A stretch of DNA of 64,000 nucleotides, taken from NCBI GenBank assembly GCA_016721735.1, contig JADKHM010000001.1:248001-312000 (forward strand). The letters run 5' to 3'. The translations under genes were made by a program, and so were the position numbers. The notes under the pieces were generated by a model that did not search any database, was not told the origin of the DNA, and was given only the letters and a program-made list of their open reading frames with translations. The stretch's first letter is position 1, and every line of letters starts with the position of its first letter. This document shows, in pieces, positions 52,598 to 61,625 of this stretch. This DNA is from Flavobacterium sp. GTDB lineage: Bacteria > Bacteroidota > Bacteroidia > Flavobacteriales > Flavobacteriaceae.

Positions 52598-53629
52598 ATG
52601 AAATTTACGGCGGAACAAATAGCGACTGTACTAGAAGGCAAGGTAGTTGGAGATCCAAGTGCTGCAGTTTCGTCATTTTCTAAAATTGAAGAAGGTACCG
52701 AAGGCACGCTGACCTTTCTAGCAAATCCAAAATACGAATCTTATATCTATACTACTAAGGCAACAATTACGATTGTAAATGCCTCTTTTGTGCCTGAAAA
52801 TGAAGTAACTACTACCATGATTCAAGTAGAAGATGCTTATATGGCTTTTACTAAATTGCTTACTTTTTACGATCAAGCACGAAAGGACAGTAAAGTTGGC
52901 ATCGAACAACCTTCAACAATTTCAGAAAATGTAGTATACGGTGCTGGTTTCTATTTAGGTAGTTTTTGTTACATTGGATCCAATGTCATCATTGGTGAAA
53001 ACGTCAAAATATACCCGAATTGCTTTATTGGTGACAATGTAGTTTTGGGTGATAATGTGACTTTATATGCCGGGACCAAAATTTATCATGAATCTAGAAT
53101 TGGGAACAATTGTATCTTCCACTCTGGAGTAATAATAGGTTCAGATGGTTTTGGATTTGCGCCTGACGCTGATGGGAGCTATGTAAAGATACCACAGATT
53201 GGGAACGTAATCATAGAGGATCATGTTGAAATCGGTGCGTCAACAACAATCGATAGAGCAACAATAGGTTCTACAATCATACGCGAAGGTGTTAAATTAG
53301 ACAATCAGATTCAAATTGCACATAATGTTGAAATTGGTGAAAATACAGTAATAGCAGCACAAACAGGAGTTGCCGGTTCTACCAAGATTGGAAAAAATTG
53401 CGTCATTGGAGGACAAGTTGGTTTTGCTGGACACATCACCGTTGGAAACAACGTTCGTATTCAAGCGCAGTCAGGTGTTGGACGAAATGTAAAAGATAAC
53501 GAAATCTTGCAAGGAAGTCCATCGTTTACCTATAGTGATTACAGTAAATCCTATGTGCATTTTAAGAACCTCACTAAGATTGTCGCGGAACTCGAAGAAT
53601 TAAAGAAAATAATAAATAAAAATAAGTAA
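52598..53629 (+). CDS. lpxD: UDP-3-O-(3-hydroxyacyl)glucosamine N-acyltransferase
   Basis: Adds the second acyl chain in lipid A synthesis. The 343-residue protein has an N-terminal uridine-binding domain (MKFTAEQIATVLEGKVVGDP, EGTLTFLANPKYESYIYTT) and a left-handed parallel beta-helix built of hexapeptide repeats (IGENVKIYPNCFIGDNVVLG). The active-site region includes GSDGFGFAPDADGSYVKIPQ, DNQIQIAHNVEIGENTVIAA (catalytic His) and GGQVGFAGHITVGNN. It is followed 3 bases later by lpxC-fabZ, a typical lipid A gene cluster. Confidence 0.95.
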   Translation: MKFTAEQIATVLEGKVVGDPSAAVSSFSKIEEGTEGTLTFLANPKYESYIYTTKATITIVNASFVPENEVTTTMIQVEDAYMAFTKLLTFYDQARKDSKVGIEQPSTISENVVYGAGFYLGSFCYIGSNVIIGENVKIYPNCFIGDNVVLGDNVTLYAGTKIYHESRIGNNCIFHSGVIIGSDGFGFAPDADGSYVKIPQIGNVIIEDHVEIGASTTIDRATIGSTIIREGVKLDNQIQIAHNVEIGENTVIAAQTGVAGSTKIGKNCVIGGQVGFAGHITVGNNVRIQAQSGVGRNVKDNEILQGSPSFTYSDYSKSYVHFKNLTKIVAELEELKKIINKNK

Positions 53630-53632
53630 GTC

Positions 53633-55021
53633 ATGGTGAAACAAAAAACCATAAAGAGCGAAATCTCTTTGATTGGTGTTGGATTACACACAGGAAAGGA
53701 AGTCAAGATGACTTTCAAACCTGCTCCAGTAAATAACGGATATACATTTGTCCGCGTTGATTTGGAAGGTGCACCCATAATTGAAGCCGATGCGAATTAC
53801 GTCGTAAATACGCAAAGAGGAACAAATTTAGAAAAATTAGGCGTTAAGATTCAAACTTCTGAACATGTATTGGCAGCGTTCGTAGGATGTGATGTTGATA
53901 ATGTTATTATTGAATTGGATGCCTCTGAGCCGCCAATTATGGACGGATCTTCGAAGTTTTTTGTTGAAGCCATTGAAAAAGCAGGCATTGAAGAGCAAGA
54001 TGCTAAGAGAAACGTATATGTTGTGAAGGAGATTATTTCCTTTACTGATGAAAGTACAGGAAGCGAAATTTTAGTAATGCCAAGCGATGAGTATCAAGTT
54101 ACCGCGATGGTAGATTTTGGAACCAAAGTTTTAGGAACGCAAAATGCTAGTCTAAAACATATTTGCGATTTTAAAGAAGAAATAGCAGATGCACGTACTT
54201 TTAGTTTCTTGCATGAATTGGAAACTTTGTTAGATGAAGGCTTAATAAAAGGTGGCGATCTCAACAATGCCATTGTATATGTCGACAAAGAGATTTCAGA
54301 GAAAACAATGAACAATCTAAAAGTGGCTTTTGGCAAAGAATCTATCGCCGTGAAGCCAAATGGAATTTTAGACAACCTTACCTTACATTATCCAAATGAA
54401 GCAGCGCGCCATAAATTGCTTGACGTCATTGGAGATTTAGCGCTTATCGGAACTCGCATACAAGGTAAAATCATAGCCAATAAACCAGGACATTTCGTGA
54501 ATACTCAGTTTGCGAAAAAGATGGCCAAAATCATCAAAATTGAGCAACGCAATCAAGTGCCAGTGTATGATTTGAATCAAGAACCATTGATGGATATTCA
54601 TAAAATTATGGCTATGTTGCCACATCGACCTCCATTCTTGTTGGTTGATAAGATTTTTGAATTGTCAGATACACACGTTGTTGGTTTGAAAAATGTAACG
54701 ATGAATGAACCTTTCTTTGTCGGTCATTTTCCAGACGCACCAGTAATGCCAGGTGTTTTGATCGTAGAAGCAATGGCGCAAACAGGAGGGATTTTAGTAT
54801 TAAGTACAGTTCCTGATCCAGAGAATTACTTGACATTCTTTATGAAGATTGATAATGTGAAGTTTAAGCATAAAGTACTTCCAGGAGATACTTTGTTCTT
54901 TAAATGTGATTTGATTAGTCCAATTCGACGTGGCATTTGCCACATGCAAGCCAACGCTTATGCCAATGGTAAACTTGTTGCGGAAGCTGAATTGATGGCA
55001 CAAATTGCTAAGAAACAATAA
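53633..55021 (+). CDS. lpxC/fabZ: LpxC-FabZ fusion: UDP-3-O-acyl-GlcNAc deacetylase / 3-hydroxyacyl-ACP dehydratase
   Basis: A 462-residue fusion typical of Bacteroidota. Residues 1-about 310 are LpxC, the committed Zn-dependent deacetylase of lipid A synthesis (SLIGVGLHTGKEVKM, SEHVLAAFVGCDVDNVIIEL with the first zinc His, and AARHKLLDVIGDLALIG with the second). Residues about 320-460 are FabZ, the dehydratase of fatty-acid elongation (IMAMLPHRPPFLLVDKIFEL, GHFPDAPVMPGVLIVEAMAQ with active-site His and Glu). The fusion sits between lpxD and lpxA and directly couples two pathways competing for 3-hydroxyacyl-ACP. Confidence 0.96.
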   Translation: MVKQKTIKSEISLIGVGLHTGKEVKMTFKPAPVNNGYTFVRVDLEGAPIIEADANYVVNTQRGTNLEKLGVKIQTSEHVLAAFVGCDVDNVIIELDASEPPIMDGSSKFFVEAIEKAGIEEQDAKRNVYVVKEIISFTDESTGSEILVMPSDEYQVTAMVDFGTKVLGTQNASLKHICDFKEEIADARTFSFLHELETLLDEGLIKGGDLNNAIVYVDKEISEKTMNNLKVAFGKESIAVKPNGILDNLTLHYPNEAARHKLLDVIGDLALIGTRIQGKIIANKPGHFVNTQFAKKMAKIIKIEQRNQVPVYDLNQEPLMDIHKIMAMLPHRPPFLLVDKIFELSDTHVVGLKNVTMNEPFFVGHFPDAPVMPGVLIVEAMAQTGGILVLSTVPDPENYLTFFMKIDNVKFKHKVLPGDTLFFKCDLISPIRRGICHMQANAYANGKLVAEAELMAQIAKKQ

Positions 55022-55089
55022 TAAAAGAAAACATGAAATGAGCATCTCAGATGCAAATTCCATTTGACAAACAAAAACAAAATCTACAA

Positions 55090-55875
55090 ATGAATCAACC
55101 TCTAGCATATGTCCACCCGGGCGCAAAAATTGCCAAAAATGTAGTAATCGAACCGTTTACAACCATTCATAATAATGTTATTATTGGCGATGGTACTTGG
55201 ATCGGTTCTAATGTAACCATCATGGAAGGTGCACGAATCGGGAAAAACTGTAATATTTTTCCAGGGGCTGTAATTTCTGCCATTCCACAAGATCTAAAAT
55301 TTGGTGGAGAGGATTCACTTACCATTATTGGTGATAATTGTACGATAAGAGAATGTGTCACCATCAATCGTGGTACTATTGCTTCTGGGCAAACGACCCT
55401 TGGCAGTAACTGTTTGGTGATGGCAACTGCGCACATTGCTCATGATTGTCATATTGGCGATAATGCCATTATTGTCAATGGTGTTGCACTTGCAGGTCAC
55501 GTTGTAATCGGAAACCACGCTATCATTGGTGGTTTGGCTGCGATACATCAATTTATTCATATCGGAGACCACGCTATGGTTTCTGGTGGTTCTTTGGTGA
55601 GAAAGGATGTTCCACCATACACTAAAGCCGCGAAAGAACCACTTTCTTATGTTGGAATTAACTCTGTAGGTTTGAGAAGAAGAGGATTTACAACAGAGAA
55701 AATCAAAGAGATTCAAGATATCTACCGAATTTTATATCAGAAAAACTTCAATACAACACAAGCGTTAAGCATTATTGAAGGAGAAATGGAAGCAACTCCA
55801 GAACGCGACGAGATTCTAGATTTTATTCGAAATTCATCTAGAGGAATCATGAAAGGCTATTCTGGAAATTATTAA
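55090..55875 (+). CDS. lpxA: UDP-N-acetylglucosamine O-acyltransferase
   Basis: First step of lipid A synthesis. The 261-residue protein is a hexapeptide beta-helix (AKNVVIEPFTTIHNNVIIGD) with GAVISAIPQDLKFGGED, the catalytic His in TAHIAHDCHIGDNAIIVNGV, GGLAAIHQFIHIGDHAMVSG and a helical C-terminal tail (RGFTTEKIKEIQDIYRILYQ). I start at ATG 55090 (MNQPLAYVHPGAKI), the usual LpxA beginning; the open frame extends 13 codons further up without homology. Follows lpxC/fabZ by 68 bases. Confidence 0.95.
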   Translation: MNQPLAYVHPGAKIAKNVVIEPFTTIHNNVIIGDGTWIGSNVTIMEGARIGKNCNIFPGAVISAIPQDLKFGGEDSLTIIGDNCTIRECVTINRGTIASGQTTLGSNCLVMATAHIAHDCHIGDNAIIVNGVALAGHVVIGNHAIIGGLAAIHQFIHIGDHAMVSGGSLVRKDVPPYTKAAKEPLSYVGINSVGLRRRGFTTEKIKEIQDIYRILYQKNFNTTQALSIIEGEMEATPERDEILDFIRNSSRGIMKGYSGNY

Positions 55876-55950
55876 ATAATAGAAGCAAGAATTAAGAAAC
55901 AAGACTTTCAAAACAGATAAGTTTCTTCGATTTAACGCTACACAAATACA

Positions 55951-55976
55951 CGATTAAACAAGTAAACGATTAAACA
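55951..55976. repeat. Short direct repeat upstream of efp
   Basis: CGATTAAACA occurs at 55951-55960 and again at 55967-55976, in the 118-base gap between lpxA and efp. Nothing else recognisable is in the gap. Confidence 0.5.
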
Positions 55977-55993
55977 CTATAAACATTTAAAAA

Positions 55994-56557
55994 ATGGCAT
56001 CTACATCAGATATTAAAAACGGATTGTGCATCAAATACAATAATGATATTTATAAAATTATTGAGTTCCTTCATGTGAAACCAGGGAAAGGTCCAGCTTT
56101 CGTTAGAACAAAATTGAAAAGTTTAACCAACGGAAAAGTGCTAGACAATACCTTCTCTGCAGGTCACAAGATTGAGGAAGTTCGTGTTGAAAATCACAAA
56201 TTCCAATTTTTGTATCCAGAAGGAGATTTGTTTCACTTTATGAATGTGGAGTCATTTGAACAAATTTCACTAAACAAAGCAATCCTTGATTCTCCAGATT
56301 TATTAAAAGAAGGTGAAAGTGTGATGGTGAGCATCAATACAGAAACTGATTTGCCTTTGTCTGTTGACATGCCAGCTTCTGTAGTTCTAGAAGTTACTTA
56401 CGCTGAGCCGGGAGTTAAAGGAAATACAGCAACCAACGCTACCAAATCGGCTACGGTTGAAACTGGAGCCACAATCAACGTTCCTTTGTTTATCAACGAA
56501 GGTGACAAAATCAAAATTGATACAACTTCTGGTAACTATATGGAACGCGTTAAGTAA
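55994..56557 (+). CDS. efp: Elongation factor P
   Basis: Relieves ribosome stalling at polyproline. The 187-residue protein has three beta-barrel domains. The domain I loop HVKPGKGPAFVRTKLKSL carries the Lys that is post-translationally modified in some bacteria. GKVLDNTFSAGHKIEEVRVE begins domain II and GATINVPLFINEGDKIKIDT the last domain. Complete. It lies 5 bases before a second LpxD-like gene. Confidence 0.97.
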   Translation: MASTSDIKNGLCIKYNNDIYKIIEFLHVKPGKGPAFVRTKLKSLTNGKVLDNTFSAGHKIEEVRVENHKFQFLYPEGDLFHFMNVESFEQISLNKAILDSPDLLKEGESVMVSINTETDLPLSVDMPASVVLEVTYAEPGVKGNTATNATKSATVETGATINVPLFINEGDKIKIDTTSGNYMERVK

Positions 56558-56562
56558 ATCCT

Positions 56563-57492
56563 ATGAAGTTCCCCAAAGTCCATGCGCTACAACAAATTGC
56601 TGATTTACTTCAATGTGAATTCGTTGGCGATGCTAATTTTCCAGTTTCAGGAATGAATGAAATTCACGTTGTTGAACCCGGAGATATTGTCTTTGTTGAT
56701 CATCCTAAGTATTACGATAAAGCATTGCAATCTGCGGCGACTATTGTATTAATCAATAAAAAAGTAGATTGCCCAAAAGGCAAAGCATTGCTGATTTCCG
56801 AAGATCCATTTAGAGATTTTAATACGTTGACGCGTCATTTTATGCCGTTTCAAGCTGCTAATGTTTCGATAGCACCGACAGCAAAAATTGGCGAGGGCAC
56901 CATCATTCAACCCAACACTTTTGTCGGAAATCATGTGACTATTGGAAAGAATTGTTTGATTCATTCAAACGTTGCGATCTACGACCATACTGTTATTGGC
57001 GACAATGTCATCATTCATGCAGGAACTGTTTTGGGTGGAGATGCTTTCTATTACAAAAAACGTCCGGAAGGTTTCGATCAATTGCTATCTGGTGGACGCG
57101 TTGTAATTCAAGATAATGTTGGAATTGGCGCGTTATGTACTATCGATAAAGGTGTAACCGGCGATACAACCATTGGTGAAGGAACGAAATTAGACAATCA
57201 AGTGCACGTTGGACACGACACTGTAATCGGAAAGAAATGCTTAATTGCCTCACAAACCGGTATTGCTGGCTGCGTCATCATAGAAGATGAAGTGACTCTG
57301 TGGGGACAAGTCGGTACTACCAGCGGAATTACCATTGGAACCAAAGCAGTAATCATGGGACAAACAGGCGTGACCAAATCCGTAGAAGGCGGTAAATCCT
57401 ACTTCGGAACGCCGATTGAAGAATCCCGCGAGAAATTGAAGCAATTGGCAAACGTGAAGAGAATACCAGAAATTTTAAACAAATTGAAGTAA
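56563..57492 (+). CDS. LpxD-like acyltransferase paralogue
   Basis: A 309-residue left-handed beta-helix protein similar to LpxD. The N-terminal domain reads FVGDANFPVSGMNEIHVVEP, GDIVFVDHPKYYDKALQSAA. Hexapeptide repeats (GEGTIIQPNTFVGNHVTIGK) follow, with FYYKKRPEGFDQLLSGGRVV, KLDNQVHVGHDTVIGKKCLI (His) and SQTGIAGCVIIEDEVTLWGQ. The true lpxD lies 4 kb upstream; its GFGFAPD region is replaced here by DAFYYKKRPEGF. It may act on a different acyl chain or sugar. Located directly after efp. Confidence 0.85.
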   Translation: MKFPKVHALQQIADLLQCEFVGDANFPVSGMNEIHVVEPGDIVFVDHPKYYDKALQSAATIVLINKKVDCPKGKALLISEDPFRDFNTLTRHFMPFQAANVSIAPTAKIGEGTIIQPNTFVGNHVTIGKNCLIHSNVAIYDHTVIGDNVIIHAGTVLGGDAFYYKKRPEGFDQLLSGGRVVIQDNVGIGALCTIDKGVTGDTTIGEGTKLDNQVHVGHDTVIGKKCLIASQTGIAGCVIIEDEVTLWGQVGTTSGITIGTKAVIMGQTGVTKSVEGGKSYFGTPIEESREKLKQLANVKRIPEILNKLK

Positions 57493-57493
57493 A

Positions 57494-57856
57494 ATGTCTG
57501 CAAAGAAATTAATTCAAGATTTTTATAAATCAGAGGCACTTATTAATAGTGAATTGATGAGTACTTATTTGCATCCAGAGGTACTTTTAGATTGGAATAG
57601 CAGCAGTGGATTCAAGCAATTGAATTACAAAGAAATCCTAGATCTAACCAAGGAATTAGGAAAAGCTTACGTTCGTTCTAAAGCGCGCATCAGTCATCTG
57701 GTAAAAGACGGTGATCAAATTGCAGTGCGCTATTCGCATTATATCAAAACGGTTGAAAACCCGCGAGAAGAGATGCTTTTAGCTCATTTTATGGTCATTT
57801 GGGAAGTAAAAGACAATCTTTTGTATCGTGGATTTCAAATGAGTCAATTGCCGTAA
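57494..57856 (+). CDS. Nuclear transport factor 2-like (SnoaL-fold) protein
   Basis: A 120-residue protein of the NTF2-like superfamily. LIQDFYKSEALINSELMSTY, LHPEVLLDWNSSSGFKQLNY and AHFMVIWEVKDNLLYRGFQM fit the cone-shaped fold with a helix pair and curved sheet. The family includes small isomerases and binding proteins, and I see no clear catalytic residue set. It begins one base after the preceding stop and probably belongs to the efp/lpxD-like transcript. Confidence 0.8.
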   Translation: MSAKKLIQDFYKSEALINSELMSTYLHPEVLLDWNSSSGFKQLNYKEILDLTKELGKAYVRSKARISHLVKDGDQIAVRYSHYIKTVENPREEMLLAHFMVIWEVKDNLLYRGFQMSQLP

Positions 57857-57876
57857 ATATTTAGAAAATAAACTTT

Positions 57877-57904
57877 AAAAGTAAATGTGAATCACTTACT
57901 TTTG
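57877..57904 (+). promoter_or_regulatory. sucD promoter with palindromic flank
   Basis: TACTTTTG (57897-57904) is the -7 box, 33 bases before ATG 57938. The sequence AAAAGTAA at about 57877-57884 pairs with TTACTTTT at 57896-57903, so the box lies inside an imperfect palindrome that could be an operator. Confidence 0.5.
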
Positions 57905-57937
57905 CATCATCAATAAAAAATACAAAAACAAAATACT

Positions 57938-58810
57938 ATGAGTGTTTTAGTCAACAAAGATTCCAAAATAATTGTGCAAGGTTTTACCGGAAGTGAAGGA
58001 ACTTTTCACGCATCGCAAATGATTGAATATGGTACAAATGTCGTAGGTGGCGTAACTCCCGGAAAAGGAGAGACGACCCATTTAGACCGACCTGTTTTCA
58101 ATACCGTTATGGATGCTGTAAAACATGCGGGAGCAGATACAACAATTATTTTCGTGCCACCTGCATTTGCTGCAGACGCCATTATGGAAGCTGCTGATGC
58201 TGGAATCAAAGTGATTATTACCATTACAGAAGGCATTCCTGTAGCGGATATGATTAAAGCCAACGAATATATCAAAGAAAGAAATTGCACGCTAATCGGA
58301 CCAAATTGCCCAGGCGTAATTACACCAGGTGAAGCCAAAGTAGGTATCATGCCAGGTTTTGTTTTCAAAAAAGGAAATGTAGGTATTGTTTCTAAATCAG
58401 GAACTTTAACTTACGAAGCGGCAGACCAAGTAGTAAAACAAGGCATGGGAATTACAACAGCCATCGGAATTGGTGGTGACCCAATTATCGGAACTACTAC
58501 AAAAGCTGCGGTTGAATTATTAATGAACGATCCTGAAACCAAATGTATCGTGATGATAGGTGAAATTGGAGGACAATTGGAAGCAGACGCCGCCAAATGG
58601 ATCAAAGCAGACGGAAACAGAAAACCAGTTGTCGGATTCATCGCAGGTGAAACCGCTCCAAAAGGAAGAACCATGGGACATGCAGGTGCAATTGTTGGTG
58701 GTTCAGATGATACTGCTGAAGCTAAAAAACGAATCATGAGAGAATGTGGCATTCACGTTGTAGATTCTCCAGCTGAAATTGGAAAGAAAGTAAAAGAAAT
58801 TATGGGATAG
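57938..58810 (+). CDS. sucD: Succinyl-CoA synthetase alpha subunit
   Basis: Works with SucC in the TCA cycle to interconvert succinyl-CoA and succinate with nucleotide phosphorylation. The 290-residue subunit has the CoA-binding Rossmann domain (IIVQGFTGSEGTFHASQMIE, GGVTPGKGETTHLDRPVFNT), RNCTLIGPNCPGVITPGEAK and the phosphohistidine loop GRTMGHAGAIVGGSDDTAEA (active-site His). The beta-subunit gene is not in this window. A terminator follows at 58839. Confidence 0.96.
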   Translation: MSVLVNKDSKIIVQGFTGSEGTFHASQMIEYGTNVVGGVTPGKGETTHLDRPVFNTVMDAVKHAGADTTIIFVPPAFAADAIMEAADAGIKVIITITEGIPVADMIKANEYIKERNCTLIGPNCPGVITPGEAKVGIMPGFVFKKGNVGIVSKSGTLTYEAADQVVKQGMGITTAIGIGGDPIIGTTTKAAVELLMNDPETKCIVMIGEIGGQLEADAAKWIKADGNRKPVVGFIAGETAPKGRTMGHAGAIVGGSDDTAEAKKRIMRECGIHVVDSPAEIGKKVKEIMG

Positions 58811-58838
58811 TTTTTCGCTATTCTTTAAAATTCATACT

Positions 58839-58865
58839 AAGCCTCACATTTTGAGGCTTTTTTAT
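58839..58865 (+). terminator. Terminator of sucD
   Basis: Stem AAGCCTCA (58839-58846) / TGAGGCTT (58852-58859) with loop CATTT and a T-run to 58864. Confidence 0.85.
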
Positions 58866-58901
58866 TTGGTAATTGTTATATTTACTTAAAAATAGCTTGA
58901 T

Positions 58902-61556
58902 ATGAAAAAAATTACTACATTTTTTCTGTTGCTTTTGTTCTCCTTCTTGAACGCTCAAGTAATTAATTTTATAGATCCAAATTTTAAGGCTAAATTATTG
59001 CTTTCATCGACAAGCAGCAACATTGCAATAAGTCTTAATAATACATTTCTAAAGATTGATGCCAATAACAATGGTGAAATTGAGGAATCAGAAGCGCTTG
59101 CCGTCAAAAAATTGGATGTGTCAAGTTCAAACTTAGTCAATATGACCGAAATTACTTTTTTTACCAATTTGACAGAATTGAACTGCTCCTATAATGCGCA
59201 ATTATCTTCATCTATAGATTTGCATAATGCCAATGGACTCAAAAAGTTGCAGTGCGAAGGTACACAAGTGTCCAGTTTGAATGTTGCCAATTTAAGTCAA
59301 CTTCAGACAATAGCTATGATGTCAAATGAACTTACAACCCTTGATTTAACTGGTTTAACGAGTCTTACGGCCGCAGATTTTAGAGTTGGCAAATTTGAAT
59401 CTGTGACCATAAGTGATCTTCCAAACTTGAGAACGCTTAATTTAACTAATTGCAATTTGCTAAGTACGATTACCCTAGATAACCTGCCGCAATTATGGTT
59501 TTTTAATTGTAATGACTCGAATCTTTCGCAACTAAATTTGTCGAATTTACCGAGCCTGCAAACCTTAGATTGTTTTCGTAATCATTTAACTGTACTTGAT
59601 ATAAACTCATTAACTAGCCTTACGGACTTTAACTGCAGTGACAACCAAATAGCAAACTTGGATATTTCTGCACTTTCAAATCTTACAAAACTAACTGTGC
59701 AGTCTAATTCCTTAACTTCATTAAACCTAAGTGCCGCTCCGAACCTCATTGAGTTTTCTTGTGGTCGTAATTTCTTGACATCCTTAGCTGTTGAAAACAA
59801 GCCTAATTTGCGCTGGTTGACATGTCTTGATAATAATCTTAATTCATTAGTTTTAAGTAATTTGCCAGGGCTTTATTATCTTGAATGCAGCAATAATGAG
59901 ATCAATGAAATTGCAAACTTGAATGAATTCCATAATCTTGGTGTATTAAATTGCAGCGGGAATAATATTTCGACTTTAGACGTATCTAACATTCCAAACC
60001 TTGTTTCACTAAAAGCAAATTCAAATCAATTAGTTTCATTGTTTATGAAGAATGGCAGCACAGCCAGTACTTTAGACATCGGATCTAATTCTGATTTGCA
60101 ATACATCTGTGCCGATGAAGTAGATATGTCCGGTCTTCAACCTTTTTTGGGAGGCATGCCCAATTGCGTTGTAAATTCTTATTGTTCATTTGTTCCAGGT
60201 GGCGCATTTTATACGATTAATGGAAATCAGCGTTTTGATTCCGATGAAAATGGCTGCGATGAAACGGATTTCGGACTTGGAAATCTGAAGTTTAGATTAA
60301 GTAGTGGCGCTAATAGTGAGACATTTATTGGAAATCCAAATGGCTCATTTACAATGCCAGTTCAGGCAGGAACTTATGTCTTGAGTCCCGTAATAGAACG
60401 TCCAGAGTTTTATTTGGTTTCTCCTGAAACATTATTAGTTACTTTTCCAAATGATATAAGCCCATCAAGTGCAGACTTTTGTATTTCACGAAATGGATTG
60501 CATAACGATCTAGAAGTTAGCATTTTTCCGCTTTCTACTGCACGACCGGGATTTGATGCCACTTACAAGATAAAATACAAAAATATCGGGAATACAATTC
60601 AATCAGGTAACGTTGCCCTGGATTTTCCAAATAATCTTGCTGATTTGGTTTCATCAGTACCTCCGATTTCAACGGAAAATGGAAACTTGCTTACGTGGAA
60701 TTATAGCAACTTAAACCCATTCGAAGAGAAAGAAATACTATTGACATTTAATTTGAATTCACCTCTTGAGATTCCTGCGGTTAACGGGGGAGATTGGTTG
60801 GGTTATTTAGCGACAATTGATTCCCAAGAAATTGATGAGTATTCTCAAAATAATCGCAGTGAACTTAAGCAACTTGTAGTTAACTCCTTCGACCCTAACG
60901 ATAAAATCTGTATTGAAGGCAATATTGTGGGGCCGCAAATGATTGGTAAAGACGTTCATTACATTATTCATTTTGAAAATACGGGAACAGCTGCTGCGGA
61001 GAATATTGTTGTAAAAGATATTATTGATGTTACAAAATTTGACATCAATTCATTGATTCCTTTAGACGGAAGTCACCAATTTGTAACGAAAATATCTAAT
61101 ACTAATAAAGTGGAATTTATTTTTGAAAATATAAACCTGCCATTTGATAATGACAATAATGATGGGTACGTAGCCTTTAAAATCAAAACTAAACCAACAT
61201 TGATTTTGGGTGATAGTTTTAGTAATAAGGCAAGTATCTATTTTGATTACAATGCACCCATCGTAACTAATAATGCAACCACAATTATTCAGGTATTAGC
61301 AGTTAAGGACTTTGAATTTACTGACTATTTCAATATGTATCCAAACCCTGCAAACTCATTACTAAATATTGTTTCGAAAAATGAGATTGACATAACTTCA
61401 ATCGAGGTTTATAATATTTTGGGACAACTAGTTCTTGCGATTCCAAATGAAAATAACATTTCTTCTATTGATGTTTCCAGTCTAAAACCAGGAAACTATT
61501 TTATCAAAATAAATTCGGATAAAGGAACAACAAACGCTAAATTTGCAAAGAATTAA
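58902..61556 (+). CDS. Leucine-rich-repeat T9SS-exported protein 1
   Basis: An 884-residue secreted protein. Signal MKKITTFFLLLLFSFLNAQ, then a single EF-hand-like calcium loop (DANNNGEIEESE, about residues 53-64). Tandem leucine-rich repeats of about 21 residues follow (for example LNSLVLSNLPGLYYLECSNN; consensus LxxLxCxxNxLxxLxIS) to about residue 415. A prealbumin-like or SdrD-like segment (FDSDENGCDETDFGLGNLKF), a DUF11-like beta domain with SFDPNDKICIEG and a type A sorting domain (FNMYPNPANSLLNIV) complete it. LRR proteins of this type usually bind proteins or glycans. A paralogue lies 600 bases downstream. Confidence 0.88.
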   Translation: MKKITTFFLLLLFSFLNAQVINFIDPNFKAKLLLSSTSSNIAISLNNTFLKIDANNNGEIEESEALAVKKLDVSSSNLVNMTEITFFTNLTELNCSYNAQLSSSIDLHNANGLKKLQCEGTQVSSLNVANLSQLQTIAMMSNELTTLDLTGLTSLTAADFRVGKFESVTISDLPNLRTLNLTNCNLLSTITLDNLPQLWFFNCNDSNLSQLNLSNLPSLQTLDCFRNHLTVLDINSLTSLTDFNCSDNQIANLDISALSNLTKLTVQSNSLTSLNLSAAPNLIEFSCGRNFLTSLAVENKPNLRWLTCLDNNLNSLVLSNLPGLYYLECSNNEINEIANLNEFHNLGVLNCSGNNISTLDVSNIPNLVSLKANSNQLVSLFMKNGSTASTLDIGSNSDLQYICADEVDMSGLQPFLGGMPNCVVNSYCSFVPGGAFYTINGNQRFDSDENGCDETDFGLGNLKFRLSSGANSETFIGNPNGSFTMPVQAGTYVLSPVIERPEFYLVSPETLLVTFPNDISPSSADFCISRNGLHNDLEVSIFPLSTARPGFDATYKIKYKNIGNTIQSGNVALDFPNNLADLVSSVPPISTENGNLLTWNYSNLNPFEEKEILLTFNLNSPLEIPAVNGGDWLGYLATIDSQEIDEYSQNNRSELKQLVVNSFDPNDKICIEGNIVGPQMIGKDVHYIIHFENTGTAAAENIVVKDIIDVTKFDINSLIPLDGSHQFVTKISNTNKVEFIFENINLPFDNDNNDGYVAFKIKTKPTLILGDSFSNKASIYFDYNAPIVTNNATTIIQVLAVKDFEFTDYFNMYPNPANSLLNIVSKNEIDITSIEVYNILGQLVLAIPNENNISSIDVSSLKPGNYFIKINSDKGTTNAKFAKN

Positions 61557-61576
61557 GAATATAAATCGAACGCTTT

Positions 61577-61609
61577 AATGCCCTGCGATTTTCGTGGGGT
61601 ATTTTTTTT
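61577..61609 (+). terminator. Terminator of LRR gene 1
   Basis: AATGCCCTGCGA (61577-61588) pairs with TCGTGGGGTATT (61592-61603), G-U pairs allowed, and a T-run follows. Confidence 0.7.
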
Positions 61610-61625
61610 AAATTAAATAAACAAT

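Noticed and set aside
55315..55716. A 133-codon minus-strand open frame
   Set aside because: Antisense to lpxA; hexapeptide repeats leave long stop-free antisense frames.
59150..60050. Tandem repeat array of about 63 bp
   Set aside because: It is the leucine-rich repeat coding pattern; units diverge at DNA level and are explained by the protein.
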